Shown here: positions 1 to 10,501 of the stretch, piece after piece | How positions within the stretch are numbered: position 1 is the first letter of the stretch | How the letters are laid out: every line of letters starts with the position of its first letter | From: Synergistaceae bacterium | GTDB lineage: Bacteria > Synergistota > Synergistia > Synergistales > Synergistaceae | Assembly: GCA_012728235.1 (NCBI GenBank) | Contig: JAAYFL010000003.1 | Coordinates: 1 to 32,600, forward strand | DNA: 32,600 nt | Direction of reading: 5' to 3' | Translations under genes and position numbers: made by a program | The notes under the pieces: generated by a model | Database searches by the model: none | What the model saw: the letters and a program-made list of their open reading frames with translations, nothing else | Told to the model about the DNA's origin: nothing

Positions 1-117
<117 letters not shown>

Positions 118-160
118 TCATTTCTTTAAAAATTTTCCTATTTACTTTATGTCTCATTAA

Positions 161-631
161 TTACCAGCGGTAGTGTGCAAACGCACGGTTGGCTTCAGCC
201 ATGCGATGTACGTCTTCGCGTTTTTTTACAGAACCGCCTTCAGCCTTGCATGCATCAGTAAGTTCACGAGCAAGACGTTCTACCATAGGCATTCCCTTGC
301 GCCCACGTGAATATCTTATTATCCAACGTATTGCAAGCTCACGTCCTCTTTCAGGCCTTACTTCAACAGGCACCTGGTATGTTGCACCTCCGACTCTGCG
401 AGGACGAACTTCTACCAAAGGACTGACATTCTCCATTGCTTTTTCAAAAACTTCAAATGGTTCAATATTAAGTCTCTCTCCTGCCAAATCCAGTGCTCTA
501 TACAAAATTTTTTCCGCTGTGCTTTTCTTACCGTCAAGCATCAGACAGTTGATAAATTTTGATATTATAGGGCTCGTGTAGACTGAATCGGGCGGAGTAA
601 TTCTCTTTCTAATGTGACCTTTTCTTGACAT
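161..631 (-). CDS. rpsG: 30S ribosomal protein S7
   Basis: Encodes 156 residues, the usual bacterial length. S7 is the primary assembly protein for the 3' (head) domain of 16S rRNA and lies next to the E site. The N-terminus (MSRKGHIRKRITPPD) and the internal VEVRPRRVGGATYQVPVEV segment are characteristic of S7. The ATG is preceded by GGAGG about 10 nt upstream. It sits 28 bp after rpsL and before fusA, the classic str order. S7 represses the str operon in E. coli; no comparable rpsL-rpsG leader structure can be judged here because the gap is so short. Confidence 0.98.
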   Translation of the reverse strand: MSRKGHIRKRITPPDSVYTSPIISKFINCLMLDGKKSTAEKILYRALDLAGERLNIEPFEVFEKAMENVSPLVEVRPRRVGGATYQVPVEVRPERGRELAIRWIIRYSRGRKGMPMVERLARELTDACKAEGGSVKKREDVHRMAEANRAFAHYRW

Positions 632-659
632 TAGAACAAAACCTCCCTTTTACTGTTTA

Positions 660-1031
660 CTATTTAGGCTTGCGAGCACCGTAGAGCGAACGGGCTTGAC
701 GGCGATTTTCAACACCACTGCAATCTAATGTTCCTCTAATTATGTGATAACGCACACCAGGTAAGTCCTTTATACGTCCACCACGAATAAGCACCACTGA
801 GTGCTCCTGCAAGTTGTGACCGACTCCCGGTATATATGCGGTAACTTCGAAACCGTTTGTCAGACGTACACGGGCTATCTTACGAAGAGCTGAGTTCGGT
901 TTTTTTGGAGTAGCTGTGTATACACGTGTGCAAACTCCACGACGCTGCGGGTTCTCCTGCAGCGCAGGTGACTTCGATGTACGTCTTTTATCTGCTCTTC
1001 CTGTGCGAATAAGTTGGCTAATTGTCGGCAA
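660..1031 (-). CDS. rpsL: 30S ribosomal protein S12
   Basis: Encodes 123 residues. S12 sits at the decoding centre and takes part in tRNA selection. Family motifs are [11 protein letters not shown] and KDLPGVRYH; the latter holds the Asp that RimO methylthiolates in many bacteria. The lysines whose mutation gives streptomycin resistance (in PKKPNS and GRIKDLP) are present, so the sequence looks streptomycin-sensitive. The start is TTG rather than ATG (TTG CCG ACA), supported by an AGGAGGGAGC Shine-Dalgarno just upstream and by the conserved [10 protein letters not shown]-terminus. It follows the L7Ae-like gene by 34 bp, in one transcript. Confidence 0.98.
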   Translation of the reverse strand: MPTISQLIRTGRADKRRTSKSPALQENPQRRGVCTRVYTATPKKPNSALRKIARVRLTNGFEVTAYIPGVGHNLQEHSVVLIRGGRIKDLPGVRYHIIRGTLDCSGVENRRQARSLYGARKPK

Positions 1032-1065
1032 TAAGCTCCCTCCTTCCTAGTTATATTGTCTATTT

Positions 1066-1314
1066 CTACTTTTTAAGGAGGCCAGCTGCTGCCGTTTTTC
1101 TGGAAATGGCACAGGCTCTCCCTAGTTGCAATGATTTTTCGGTCCATTCTATTGGTATTGCATTTTTTTGAGCTTCTTTAATTATCTCCGCTAAAACAAG
1201 AGGATCTGCTTCTCGTGAAAGAAAAATTTTACTCACTTTGCCTGCCCTAAGCATCCTTAAAACGCTGTTACAGCCTGTAATTCTATCTCTCGAAGCAAGC
1301 TCATTTAAAGGCAC
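1066..1314 (-). CDS. L7Ae/L30e-family RNA-binding protein (YbxF-like)
   Basis: A small kink-turn RNA-binding protein of the L7Ae/L30e/Gadd45 fold, found just before rpsL in many Firmicutes and related phyla. Motifs are the NSVLRMLRAGKVSKIFLSREA segment (read as shorter pieces: NSVLRML, GKVSKIFLS) and the C-terminal CAISRKTAAAG. A longer reading frame opens at a GTG at 1341. The GTG at 1314 is preferred: it has a GGGGGTG ribosome-binding site 6-7 nt upstream, gives 82 residues like B. subtilis YbxF, and the promoter at 1348-1376 would place the transcript start at about 1341. It is the first gene of the str operon. Confidence 0.88.
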   Translation of the reverse strand: MPLNELASRDRITGCNSVLRMLRAGKVSKIFLSREADPLVLAEIIKEAQKNAIPIEWTEKSLQLGRACAISRKTAAAGLLKK

Positions 1315-1347
1315 AAGAACACCCCCTGTGCACAAAGGCACCGAGAT

Positions 1348-1376
1348 ATAATAACAGCGTATGCGGTGCCTGTCAA
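1348..1376 (-). promoter_or_regulatory. Promoter of the str operon (L7Ae-like, rpsL, rpsG, fusA)
   Basis: On the minus strand TTGACA (1376-1371), a 17-nt spacer, then TATTAT (1353-1348). This is a perfect -35 and a 5/6 match -10 at ideal spacing. Transcription should start near 1341, about 27 nt ahead of the GTG start at 1314. The promoter lies between the arms of a 10-bp inverted repeat (see 1355-1397). Confidence 0.8.
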
Positions 1377-1397
1377 TAATGACTGCTGCATACGCTG
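1355..1397 (-). repeat. 10-bp inverted repeat around the str promoter; possible rpoC terminator or operator
   Basis: CAGCGTATGC (1355-1364) and GCATACGCTG (1388-1397) are perfectly complementary and 23 nt apart. The left arm lies in the spacer between -35 and -10, and the -35 hexamer is in the loop. Read as RNA from rpoC, the hairpin is followed by UUAUUAUAU, so it could end the rpoC transcript; as DNA, it could be an operator. GCTGCATA is also repeated directly at 1385-1392 and 1394-1401. Confidence 0.55.
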
Positions 1398-1406
1398 CAT
1401 ATTTTT

Positions 1407-1428
1407 GAAAATTACTGTTTTTCAGTAA
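1407..1428 (-). terminator. Weak hairpin after rpoC
   Basis: On the minus strand TTACTG, loop AAAAA, CAGTAA, then TTTTC, starting 23 nt after the rpoC stop codon. The stem is only six base pairs and AT-rich, so termination would be partial. It may act together with the larger inverted repeat just downstream. Confidence 0.4.
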
Positions 1429-1450
1429 AACTACTTAGTTTGCTGTGTCT

Positions 1451-4400
1451 TTAATTTAGCTCAGCTGTCTCTTCTGAAGTTGCTTCTACTGTTGTGCAGC
1501 TATCAGAAACCTCTAAGCTCTTATATTTCTCTATTCCTGTTCCTGCTGGGATAAGAAGACCTATTATTACGTTTTCTTTCAATCCCATCAACTCGTCTAC
1601 ATCTCCTCTTACAGCTGACGCCGCCAAAACTTGGGCCGTCTGCTGGAAGGATGCTGCAGAGAGGAAACTATCAGTTGCAAGTGCAGCCTTTGTTATTCCA
1701 TGTACAACTGGGCGCCATTGTGGCTCTTCTTTTAAACGCCTTACAAAAGAGACTCTCTGAATAAGTTGTTTATATTCGGAAGCACCCTGTTTTGGACGTA
1801 TAGTAATAGTGTCAGAAGAAACACGAGAGATCTCGTCTAACATGTCTAAGGTAATTTCGGTTCCCGGCTCTGCTAAAACTTCTCCTTCGGAATCAACTAT
1901 TTGTTCAAGCAATATCTTTCCAACCGCTTTATCCGTAAGCACTTGTCTGATGATTTTTTCTTTCGTAATAATCGAACCGTTGCTCTCTATACCAGAAATT
2001 GTTCCCTCTACAAGACCGCGTACCACAGATCCATCAATCACATTCGATATGTCTGTGATAATTTCACCCTGAGAGTTAAATGCTTGGACAACAGGCTTGC
2101 TAAAATAGTGCTCTATCATAACTTGATGCATAGCATCTGCGAGGTTTAGATGTTCCGGAGACCTCCAAAGCTTAATTGAATCAATGTTTTCGTTGCACAA
2201 AATATTGATTGTTTTTTCATCTAAAATAGTATCAGACTTAATAAGCAACTTGTCTTTAACCTTCACATCCGAGGCAAGCCATGCAGAATCTATACTGCTT
2301 TCGAGCACTTTGATATCTCTGACTTTTAAAGGCTGAGGTGCTGCAGAAACTATTTTTGTTAAATCTGATGAGGACAATCTTGAACCGGACTCTACCACAA
2401 TATCCTTTGCCTCATCTATAAAGTCTTCAATAAGCTCAAGACCTTCCATAGATCTTCTAAATGTAGCGTCTCCGATTATTATTCTTATTTCGCCCTTGTC
2501 ATCTGACACTATAATATCTCCGGAGGCTCCTCTTGGCTGAAGAGCCGCAGAAAGAGCGACCTTGTTAATTTCTAACTTCTCATCTTTGTCTTTTAAGGAC
2601 TTGATGGGCCATTCTACAAGTTTATAGTCTGAAAGAAAGTCAAATGACTTCTCAAGAGACTCAACATTACCCGCTCTCACTTCGTTTACTGCTGCTTCAA
2701 TGTCGTCTCTGAATACCAGTTCGCCTGAAACAAAAGAGGTGTCCCCCTCTTCCAGTACGCGTACACGGTTAACAGGGGCAACTTTCCGCAGTATTGTCTC
2801 GACGTGTTTGTCATTTATGGAAACACCTTGAGATCTATAAACTTCTTGAATGCCATCCAGCAGATAGTGTTGAACAGCTTCAAGCCCTTCCACATCAAGG
2901 AGCTGCTGAGGATCTATATATCCTTCTGTAAGCAACATGCCTTTGGTTATTGTTGCTCCCTCTGTAATAGACATGAGCAGGTTCTGCGATGCCGGTATGT
3001 TATAAGAAACTTTTTCTTCTTCACCGTCTTTACCCTCGACGGCTATAATCAGTTTCTTCTTTCCGTTCATCTCACGGATTTCCAACAATGTCCCGTCGAC
3101 TTCGGCTAATATTGCAACTTTTTTGGGTTTGCGAATTTCAAATAGCTGCTCAATTCTCGGAAGCCCTTGGGTAATATCCTCCCCCGTAAACTGACGAACT
3201 CCTCCAGTATGGAAAGTACGCATTGTAAGCTGAGTTCCAGGCTCTCCTATTGACTGTGCAGCAACAACTCCCACGGTTTCTCCTATTGCAACTTGTTTGC
3301 GAGAAGCCAAATCCTTACCATAGCAAGAACGACAAATCCCGTTCTTAAGTGCACATGTTAATGGGCTACGAACCCAAACTGAAGTAATTCCGAGACTTTC
3401 AACAAGTTTAGCTTTTTCGTGCGTTATCTCTTCATTTTTCTCTAAGAGCAATCCTTCATGAGCAGCCTTATCTTTTGTCTTCGGATATTCAACATCTTCT
3501 AAACTTAAGCGTCCTGCCAGTCTCTCTGACATAGATATGGTGACCTTTCCATCTTGCTGCAAGAGAGGACGAACTTCGATTCCCTGATTTGTTCCACAAT
3601 CCTCTTCCATAATTATGAGATCTTGAGCAACATCAACGAGCCTACGAGTCAAATATCCAGACTTAGCCGTACGAAGAGCTGTGTCTGCAAGTCCTTTTCT
3701 GGCACCATGTGTGGAAATAAAATATTCCAGCGTATTTAGACCTTCTTTAAAGTTTGCAACTATTGGATATCTAAGAATTTTACCTGATGGGTCTGCCATT
3801 AGGCCTCGAATACCGGCCATCTGCGAAACCTGTCCTCTGGATCCTCTGGCACCTGAGTCAACCATAATTCTCAGCGGATTTGTTTCATCCATCTTATCCA
3901 TTATTTTATCCGCTATTATTCTGCCTGAATCAGACCACAATAAATCCTTCTGGCGCATGTATTCATCTTCTGTCAAGATTCCCAAATCATACTGTTCTGT
4001 TAACTCTTCTTCATGAGCCAGCGTAACATCAAGAATTTCTTTCTTTTCTTCGGGAACCACAACGTCATTGACGCCCAGGCTGATTCCACTAGCTGTTGAC
4101 CAGTGATAACCAAGAGTTTTGATGTCATCTAACATGTGAACCATGGCAGCCTGACCAACTTTATCGTAAGCAAAGTCAAGTATTTTTGACATCTGTCTTT
4201 TATTAATTGCTACGTTAATAAATCTAAGTGCTGCGGGGAGTGCCGAATTAAAAAGAACACGTCCAGGAGAAGTCTCTATCCATTTCCCGTCCTTCATAGT
4301 TTCACATTCCCACTCAGGATTCTTCTTTATATATATTTTTGAATTGATGTTCACAGCTCCATGATCCAAAGCGGACAATACGTCCTCCTCGTCTCTATAA

Positions 4401-6493
4401 TGAGAACCTTCTCCTTGGAGACCGTCACGCATGGATGTAATGTAGTAGATACCCAAAATTATATCCTGCGTCGGAACAACAATCGGCTTCCCACTAGCCG
4501 GAGACAATAGATTGTTTGAAGAAAGCATGAGAACTCGTGCCTCTGCCTGAGCTTCAATGGAAAGTGGCACGTGTACTGCCATTTGGTCTCCATCAAAGTC
4601 GGCGTTAAAGGCAGTACAGACCAAAGGATGAAGCCTAATGGCCTTACCTTCAATAAGAACCGGCTCAAAAGCCTGGATACCAAGTCTATGCAATGTTGGA
4701 GCTCTGTTTAACATAACTGGGTGGTCTTTAATTATTCCTTCTAGTATTCCCCAAACCTCGTCTCGACCTCTCTCAATAAATCTACGAGCACTCTTGACAT
4801 TGGGAGCAAATCCGCTCTCCACAAGTTTGTGCATTACAAATGGTTTAAAGAGTTCCAATGCCATTTGCTTGGGCAGACCACACTGGTAGAGCTTAAGTGT
4901 GGGACCGATTACAATTACCGAACGGCCTGAGTAGTCAACTCTTTTCCCCAACAAGTTTTGACGGAAACGTCCCTTCTTCCCACGGAGCAAATCTGTCAGG
5001 CTCTTAAGAGGCCTGTTCCCTGCACCAAGAACTGCTTTGCCTCTACGACCATTGTCTATCAAAGCATCAACCGACTCTTGAAGCATCCTTTTCTCATTGC
5101 GCACAATGATTTCCGGAGCTCTTAACTCAAGGAGTTTACGAAGCCTGTTGTTTCTATTTATAACTCTTCTATATAAATCATTAAGGTCTGATGTCGCGAA
5201 TCGTCCTCCATCGAGCTGCACCATAGGGCGAAGATCGGGGGGGATAACTGGAAGTACAGATAGAACCATACGCTCCGGAAGACTTTTGCTTTTACGAAAA
5301 TCCTCTAAAACCTGTAAGCGTTTTACAAGCTTGCGCTTTTTCTGACCGGTACTTTCTGCAGCTTCTTCCCTGAGAGTAGTGGCCAACAAGTCTATATCCA
5401 CATTATTGAGAAGGGTTAATATACCATCTGCACCTATCCCTGCACTAAATTCTTTATCGTATGCCTTGCAAACAACTTGTTCACGTTCAAGGATAACGTC
5501 CGATTTTTCAAAGGGGGAATTGCCGCCTGTTATTACTATATAGCAGGGATCCTCAAGCGTAATGGTTTCTTCTACGGTCTGGAAACGCTTAGGGTACTTT
5601 TGATTGTACAATCTGTATTCAGTCTCTGAAATTACGTCATTTTTAGCAAAGGGGAGATGAATAGCAAGAGTAACTACAAGAGCTTCTTGTTTGTTTATCA
5701 AAACCTGCTCTGCTTTGAGTTCTGCATCCGATTCTAACAATCCCGCCACTTTTGACTCAGGAACTACTTCGTCAAATAATTGCACTTCTTCGTTCTCTAC
5801 ATCTTCCTTTACTTCTTTGAAAACACGGAAGGCCCTCTCTACTGCAAACAGGTCATCTCCATATTCAGCTTTAATTCTGTTTGCTTGTGAGGGAGAAATA
5901 ACATCTCCTTCCTCAACCGGAATATCCTCAACTTTTGTTATACGAAATGCCTCTTCAGCTTTAAATTTAGAGTCGTAAAAACGATGAATTCTCTCTTCTG
6001 ATGCAGATAGAAGTGAGTTCATGCGCGCAAGGTCTATTCTTCGTCCTTCTGTTACGACCTTATATACTTTCTCTCTGCGTCTTGTAGGCGCAAAATACAC
6101 TACTTTTTCAAGATCTTTTGTGGATGCACCTAAAAGGAGACTCAGTCTACTCGGAATTCCCCTTAAATACCAAATATGAACAACAGGGGCTGCCAATTCA
6201 ATATGCCCCATCCTCTCACGGCGCACGCGGTTATCTGTTATTTCTACACCACAATGGTCGCAAACAACGCCCCTAAATTTGGGACCGCTTCTTTTATATT
6301 TACCACATGAACACTCATAGCTTCTTGTAGGACCAAAAATACGTTCGCAGAAAAGACCATCCTTTTCGGGACGGAGGGTTCTGTAGTTGATAGTTTCTGG
6401 TTTTTTAACTTCCCCACTAGATAACTCCCTTATTCTTTCAGGAGAAGAAAGCCTCATTCTCACTCCGGCTATTTCACGTTTTATGTTGGTCAT
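1451..6493 (-). CDS. rpoC: DNA-directed RNA polymerase subunit beta'
   Basis: Encodes 1680 residues, longer than E. coli (about 1407) or B. subtilis (about 1199) beta'. Beta' forms the catalytic clamp of RNA polymerase. The first zinc site is Cys61, Cys63, Cys78, Cys81. The catalytic NADFDGDQ motif near residue 630 binds Mg2+. The second zinc site uses DCGTNQ and [11 protein letters not shown], and the trigger loop is MRTFHTGG without an insertion. Extra length sits in two places: about residues 140-288, just after the clamp zinc region, and about residues 1270-1590, just before [15 protein letters not shown]. The ATG overlaps the rpoB stop by one base (TAATG), indicating coupled translation. 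Confidence 0.98.
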   Translation of the reverse strand: MTNIKREIAGVRMRLSSPERIRELSSGEVKKPETINYRTLRPEKDGLFCERIFGPTRSYECSCGKYKRSGPKFRGVVCDHCGVEITDNRVRRERMGHIELAAPVVHIWYLRGIPSRLSLLLGASTKDLEKVVYFAPTRRREKVYKVVTEGRRIDLARMNSLLSASEERIHRFYDSKFKAEEAFRITKVEDIPVEEGDVISPSQANRIKAEYGDDLFAVERAFRVFKEVKEDVENEEVQLFDEVVPESKVAGLLESDAELKAEQVLINKQEALVVTLAIHLPFAKNDVISETEYRLYNQKYPKRFQTVEETITLEDPCYIVITGGNSPFEKSDVILEREQVVCKAYDKEFSAGIGADGILTLLNNVDIDLLATTLREEAAESTGQKKRKLVKRLQVLEDFRKSKSLPERMVLSVLPVIPPDLRPMVQLDGGRFATSDLNDLYRRVINRNNRLRKLLELRAPEIIVRNEKRMLQESVDALIDNGRRGKAVLGAGNRPLKSLTDLLRGKKGRFRQNLLGKRVDYSGRSVIVIGPTLKLYQCGLPKQMALELFKPFVMHKLVESGFAPNVKSARRFIERGRDEVWGILEGIIKDHPVMLNRAPTLHRLGIQAFEPVLIEGKAIRLHPLVCTAFNADFDGDQMAVHVPLSIEAQAEARVLMLSSNNLLSPASGKPIVVPTQDIILGIYYITSMRDGLQGEGSHYRDEEDVLSALDHGAVNINSKIYIKKNPEWECETMKDGKWIETSPGRVLFNSALPAALRFINVAINKRQMSKILDFAYDKVGQAAMVHMLDDIKTLGYHWSTASGISLGVNDVVVPEEKKEILDVTLAHEEELTEQYDLGILTEDEYMRQKDLLWSDSGRIIADKIMDKMDETNPLRIMVDSGARGSRGQVSQMAGIRGLMADPSGKILRYPIVANFKEGLNTLEYFISTHGARKGLADTALRTAKSGYLTRRLVDVAQDLIIMEEDCGTNQGIEVRPLLQQDGKVTISMSERLAGRLSLEDVEYPKTKDKAAHEGLLLEKNEEITHEKAKLVESLGITSVWVRSPLTCALKNGICRSCYGKDLASRKQVAIGETVGVVAAQSIGEPGTQLTMRTFHTGGVRQFTGEDITQGLPRIEQLFEIRKPKKVAILAEVDGTLLEIREMNGKKKLIIAVEGKDGEEEKVSYNIPASQNLLMSITEGATITKGMLLTEGYIDPQQLLDVEGLEAVQHYLLDGIQEVYRSQGVSINDKHVETILRKVAPVNRVRVLEEGDTSFVSGELVFRDDIEAAVNEVRAGNVESLEKSFDFLSDYKLVEWPIKSLKDKDEKLEINKVALSAALQPRGASGDIIVSDDKGEIRIIIGDATFRRSMEGLELIEDFIDEAKDIVVESGSRLSSSDLTKIVSAAPQPLKVRDIKVLESSIDSAWLASDVKVKDKLLIKSDTILDEKTINILCNENIDSIKLWRSPEHLNLADAMHQVMIEHYFSKPVVQAFNSQGEIITDISNVIDGSVVRGLVEGTISGIESNGSIITKEKIIRQVLTDKAVGKILLEQIVDSEGEVLAEPGTEITLDMLDEISRVSSDTITIRPKQGASEYKQLIQRVSFVRRLKEEPQWRPVVHGITKAALATDSFLSAASFQQTAQVLAASAVRGDVDELMGLKENVIIGLLIPAGTGIEKYKSLEVSDSCTTVEATSEETAELN

Positions 6494-9400
6494 TAATTAT
6501 CATCCCCCTGCTCGTCGGCCTTTGGGTCCGTATCGTTAAAGAGAGCATCTGCTTCTTCTGTTGAAACTGTTTCCAGCTCTAATTCAACTGCATCTTCCGT
6601 GTCGTCACTTACAACATCGTCATGGAATAAGTCCGAACTGGTCGTGGCTGAACTAGGTCCTCCTGATGGGAAAGACTCAATACCGTCAACCGTGGCATCA
6701 GGTTTAAATGAAAGATGACGCCCTCTGGTGTTGTCGTCGTCATCGTTGAGAACAAGTTCCCCAACGCTTCCATCTGTGTAAATAATCTCCACATCCAACC
6801 CAAGACCTTGCAGTTCTTTTATCAATACTCTAAAGCTCTCGGGAACGCCTGGTTTTGATAAGTTCTCACCCTTAACAATGCGTTCATATGTTTTAAGTCG
6901 ACCTCTTATGTCGTCGGATTTTACCGTCAGCATTTCTTGAAGAACATGAGCTGCTCCGTAACCTTCAAGAGCCCAAACTTCCATTTCTCCGAAACGCTGC
7001 CCACCAAACTGTGTTTTCCCTCCGAGAGGCTGCTGCGTAATAAGACTGTAAGGGCCTATAGAACGGGCATGTATTTTGTCGTCTACTAAGTGGATTAGCT
7101 TCATCATATACATAACTCCGACTTCGACCTTATTTGCCATTGGTTCACCTGTACGCCCATCGTACAATGTTATTTTGCAGTCCGTTTCCATTTCCGGATA
7201 TTTTGTTTCCTGTATATTTTTAACGTAAGGAGCTAACTCTTCAGTAGTTGCCGATTCAAATACCGGTGTCACTACCTTCCATCCGTTCTGTAGTGCTACA
7301 AAGCCCAACATCGTTTCTAATACCTGGCCAAGGTTCATACGGCTAGGTACACCAAGTGGGTTCAAGACAACGTCGACTGGAGTTCCGTCTGAAAGATAAG
7401 GCATATCTTCTTCTGCCATAATGCTTGAGACGACTCCTTTGTTCCCATGTCGCCCAGCCATCTTGTCCCCTTCAGTTATCTTTCTGAACTGAGCAACATA
7501 GACTTTTACGACTTCGTTGATTCCAGGAGCCAGGTCATCACCGTTGTTCTCTCTACTTAGACGTTTGATTTCGACTACGGTGCCGCTTTCACCATGTGGA
7601 ACTCTTAGGGAAGTGTCTCTTACTTCTCTGGCTTTTTCACCAAATATAGCTCTAAGTAATTTTTCTTCAGGAGTTTGGTCAGATTCGCCTTTTGGTGTCA
7701 CTTTCCCTATCAATATGTCTCCGGCTTTGACTTCCGCTCCGATTCTCACTATTCCATCTTCGTCTAGATTCTTAAGTGCATCTTCTCCAACATTGGGAAT
7801 ATCTCGAGAAATTTCTTCTGAACCGAGCTTGGTGTCTCTTGCTTCCAACTCATATTCTTCTATATGTATAGATGTGTAAAAGTCTTCTTTTACCAGTTTT
7901 TGACTGATAAGAATAGCGTCTTCAAAGTTATAGCCCTCCCATGAAACAAAAGCTACAACCACATTGCGTCCAAGAGCAAGCTCTCCACCGTCGCATGCCT
8001 GTCCGTCTGCAATAACTTCATTGCCTTTTATTTTCTGTCCCTTCTGGACAAGAGGTTTCTGATGAATGACAGTTCCTTGGTTTGAACGCATGAATTTTGC
8101 CATGTTATAAGTGTCAATATCTCCGCCAGCCGTTTTAATTTCTATTCTATCGGCATCAACATAGACGACCTCTCCTGCCCTGCTTGAAACAACACAAGAA
8201 CCGGAGTCTTTTGCAATGCGATGTTCAATTCCAGTCCCTACTATTGGAGAATCAGGGAAAACAAGAGGTACAGCTTGACGCTGCATGTTTGATCCCATTA
8301 GAGCTCTGTTTGCATCGTCATGCTCAAGAAATGGGATAAGTGCCGTTGATATTGATACGATTTGTTTGGGAGATATATCCATATACTGCAATTCATCGGG
8401 TCTTATCTCTATAGTATTATCATGGTGTCTTACATAGATTCCACCGCTAACAGATTTTGGCAAAACATTGCCCTCTTCATCCATCGGCATATCTGCACGT
8501 CCGACATAGTACTCATCTTCATCGTCGGCAGAAAGATAAACTATCTCTTCTGTAATTTTTCCATTGACGACTTTTTTACGGGGACAAACTAGGAATCCAT
8601 ATTCATTTATACGAGCAAATGTCGCAAGGGAAGTAACAAGTCCGATGTTAGGACCTTCCGGTGTTTCTATAGGACATATGCGGCCATAGTGAGTGTGGTG
8701 CACGTCACGAGCCTCAAACCCTGCTCTTTCACGACTTAGCCCCCCCGGGCCAAGTGCAGAAAGTCGACGTCTGTGCGTAAGCTCGGCTAAGGGGTTCGTC
8801 TGGTCCATAAACTGTGACAGCTGCCCTGAGCCAAAAAACTCTCTAAGTGCAGCCGATATAGGACGAACGTTAATTAAATCTTTCGCCATAGCTGTAGCCA
8901 AGTCAGGAGTCGTCGTCATACGCTCCCTTGCTATTCTCTCCATACGAAGAAGTCCGATGCGTACCTGGTTTTGGAGCAACTCTCCCACCGCGCGTACTCT
9001 TCTATTGCCCAAGTGGTCTATATCGTCCACGTGCTCATTGCCATCACGAAGTGATATAAGTCCCAATATTATTGCCACGAGATCGGGAATTGTTAACAAT
9101 CTCTCTGCACTTGAAACATCCAATCCCAAGCGCCTATTTATTTTATAACGACCGACTCTGCCCAAATTATATCTGCGGGGATCAAAGAACACGCTATCAA
9201 TATATTCTCTTGCGTTTTCCATGCGTGCCGGTTCATTTGGACGAAGCCTCTTGAATAACTCAAGTATTGCTTCATCAGGGGTATCCGTTCTATCACGTTC
9301 AATAGTTGCAGCAATAGCAGAATCAACGTCCCAAACCATAACCTTTGTGCGTCCGTTATTCCAAAGAATCTCTAAATGCTCTTTTGTAAGCCTAGTATTT

Positions 9401-10164
9401 TTCGGAATTTCTATTCTCGCACTGACATCGTTTGATACAATAGCTTCTGCAAGAAGCATACCCATAACGCTGTCTTCTACAAGATCTCTCTCGACTTCCT
9501 TCGCACCGAACAGTGCAAGAAGATCTTCTGTTGACTGTACACCAAATACTCTTAGTATCATCGTAATTGGGATTTTTTTGCGATTATCTATCTTAGTAGA
9601 TATAACACCATCAGTAGCAAGATCAAATTCAATCCACGCGCCTCTGTCGGGAATCAATTTCGCAAGAAACGACTCCCTGCCCGGCACTCCAAGTTCAGCG
9701 AGATAATATACCCCTGCAGATCTGGCAAGCTGGTTAACTACAACTCTCTCTGTGCCGTTAATTATAAAAGTACCCCGCTCAGTCATAGCGGGAAAATCAC
9801 TCAGATAGACTTCCTCTTCTTTTATCTCACCCGTCTTATTATTAACGAGTCTGATAGTGGCACGCAGAGGTCTCGACCATGTTAGGTCCCTGCTGCGAGC
9901 TTCCTCCATACTCATTGATACCGGATCGACAATGTAGTTGACTAATTCAAGAGCAAAAGAACCATCATAGCTTTCGATCGGAAAAACTTCGTCAAATAGC
10001 TCTTGCAGCCCTTGAGAAGCACGCTCTTCTTCATCTGCTTGGAAAAACCAAGAGTATGAATTCCGCTGAACCTCAACAAGATCTGGAAGGGGTATTAAGT
10101 TTTTCTCTTTTCCGAAAACTTTGCGGCGCTCAAATGCTGTGCCTGAAGCTGTTTTAAACTGCAT
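6493..10164 (-). CDS. rpoB: DNA-directed RNA polymerase subunit beta
   Basis: Encodes 1223 residues from the ATG at 10164. The frame opens further upstream, but this ATG has a strong GGGGAGG ribosome-binding site 7 nt away and begins [18 protein letters not shown], which matches the family N-terminus. The rifampicin region near residues 445-475 reads [18 protein letters not shown] then [12 protein letters not shown], with the Asp, His and Ser positions wild type, so it predicts sensitivity. [12 protein letters not shown] near residue 895 is the active-site region. After the usual end the protein carries a roughly 90-residue acidic tail rich in Asp, Glu and Ser. The gene is separated from rplJ-rplL, which usually precede it. 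Confidence 0.98.
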   Translation of the reverse strand: MQFKTASGTAFERRKVFGKEKNLIPLPDLVEVQRNSYSWFFQADEEERASQGLQELFDEVFPIESYDGSFALELVNYIVDPVSMSMEEARSRDLTWSRPLRATIRLVNNKTGEIKEEEVYLSDFPAMTERGTFIINGTERVVVNQLARSAGVYYLAELGVPGRESFLAKLIPDRGAWIEFDLATDGVISTKIDNRKKIPITMILRVFGVQSTEDLLALFGAKEVERDLVEDSVMGMLLAEAIVSNDVSARIEIPKNTRLTKEHLEILWNNGRTKVMVWDVDSAIAATIERDRTDTPDEAILELFKRLRPNEPARMENAREYIDSVFFDPRRYNLGRVGRYKINRRLGLDVSSAERLLTIPDLVAIILGLISLRDGNEHVDDIDHLGNRRVRAVGELLQNQVRIGLLRMERIARERMTTTPDLATAMAKDLINVRPISAALREFFGSGQLSQFMDQTNPLAELTHRRRLSALGPGGLSRERAGFEARDVHHTHYGRICPIETPEGPNIGLVTSLATFARINEYGFLVCPRKKVVNGKITEEIVYLSADDEDEYYVGRADMPMDEEGNVLPKSVSGGIYVRHHDNTIEIRPDELQYMDISPKQIVSISTALIPFLEHDDANRALMGSNMQRQAVPLVFPDSPIVGTGIEHRIAKDSGSCVVSSRAGEVVYVDADRIEIKTAGGDIDTYNMAKFMRSNQGTVIHQKPLVQKGQKIKGNEVIADGQACDGGELALGRNVVVAFVSWEGYNFEDAILISQKLVKEDFYTSIHIEEYELEARDTKLGSEEISRDIPNVGEDALKNLDEDGIVRIGAEVKAGDILIGKVTPKGESDQTPEEKLLRAIFGEKAREVRDTSLRVPHGESGTVVEIKRLSRENNGDDLAPGINEVVKVYVAQFRKITEGDKMAGRHGNKGVVSSIMAEEDMPYLSDGTPVDVVLNPLGVPSRMNLGQVLETMLGFVALQNGWKVVTPVFESATTEELAPYVKNIQETKYPEMETDCKITLYDGRTGEPMANKVEVGVMYMMKLIHLVDDKIHARSIGPYSLITQQPLGGKTQFGGQRFGEMEVWALEGYGAAHVLQEMLTVKSDDIRGRLKTYERIVKGENLSKPGVPESFRVLIKELQGLGLDVEIIYTDGSVGELVLNDDDDNTRGRHLSFKPDATVDGIESFPSGGPSSATTSSDLFHDDVVSDDTEDAVELELETVSTEEADALFNDTDPKADEQGDDN

Positions 10165-10220
10165 AGAGCAACCTCCCCAAGTTAAATTTTTATTCAATAT
10201 AAACAATCATACAAATGGGT

Positions 10221-10248
10221 ATTATAGCAAAAAAGCGACAACTGTCAA
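10221..10248 (-). promoter_or_regulatory. rpoBC proximal promoter P2
   Basis: On the minus strand TTGACA (10248-10243), a 16-nt spacer, then TATAAT (10226-10221). Both hexamers are perfect, and TGC before the -10 adds an extended -10 element. Transcription should start near 10214, giving a leader of about 50 nt before rpoB. The -35 hexamer and spacer coincide with the 3' half of a terminator-like hairpin (10229-10262). Confidence 0.85.
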
Positions 10249-10262
10249 TAGACAGGTATCGC
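10229..10262 (-). terminator. Intrinsic terminator or attenuator upstream of rpoB
   Basis: On the minus strand GCGATACCTGTC, loop TATT, GACAGTTGTCGC, then six T. The 12-bp stem has one G-U wobble and one mismatch. It could end the tRNA-Leu transcript, or attenuate transcripts from the distal promoter P1. The 5' half can instead form ACAGG-cgata-CCTGT, a competing small hairpin. Confidence 0.6.
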
Positions 10263-10301
10263 CTGTTTTACTTAAAAAATAGCCGTTATTTTCATGGCGA
10301 T

Positions 10302-10329
10302 ATTATCATTCACCATCTATTTTTGTCAA
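10302..10329 (-). promoter_or_regulatory. rpoBC distal promoter P1
   Basis: On the minus strand TTGACA (10329-10324), 16 nt, then GATAAT (10307-10302): a perfect -35 and 5/6 -10. It lies between tRNA-Leu and the hairpin at 10229-10262, so its transcripts must pass that hairpin to reach rpoB. Confidence 0.6.
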
Positions 10330-10364
10330 GCTCTGAAAAGAAAAACAATAAAATTCATGTGTTA

Positions 10365-10451
10365 TGGTGTCGAGGAGGGGAATTGAACCCCTATGAGCGC
10401 AAGCCCACTAGATCCTGAATCTAGCGCGTCTACCTGTTCCGCCACCCCGAC
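10365..10451 (-). tRNA. tRNA-Leu (anticodon CAG)
   Basis: An 87-nt tRNA with the long variable arm typical of tRNA-Leu. The acceptor stem GTCGGGG pairs with CCTCGAC (one G-U), the anticodon stem-loop is CTAGA-TTCAGGA-TCTAG with CAG as anticodon, the T arm is GGGGTTCAATTCCCC, and the 3' CCA is encoded. It decodes CUG. It lies between queT and rpoB on the same strand, with its own promoter just upstream. Confidence 0.95.
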
Positions 10452-10466
10452 GAATATAACTTCGCG

Positions 10467-10495
10467 ATTTTAACAGCAAGCAAAAGCTTTGGCAA
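10467..10495 (-). promoter_or_regulatory. Promoter of tRNA-Leu
   Basis: On the minus strand TTGCCA (10495-10490), a 17-nt spacer, then TAAAAT (10472-10467); each hexamer matches 5/6. The start would fall about 10 nt before the mature tRNA 5' end. It begins within 7 nt of the queT stop codon. Confidence 0.6.
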
Positions 10496-10501
10496 GATAA
10501 T

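Noticed and set aside
4459-4683. 74-codon minus-strand frame inside rpoC
   Set aside because: A shifted frame across the conserved NADFDGD region of rpoC; the rpoC frame itself is intact.
9221-9706. 161-codon open frame on the plus strand opposite rpoB
   Set aside because: Lies wholly inside rpoB, serine- and arginine-rich composition typical of reverse-strand shadows.
10215-10418. 67-codon plus-strand frame across the rpoB leader and tRNA-Leu
   Set aside because: Overlaps a tRNA and two promoters on the other strand; no similarity recognised.
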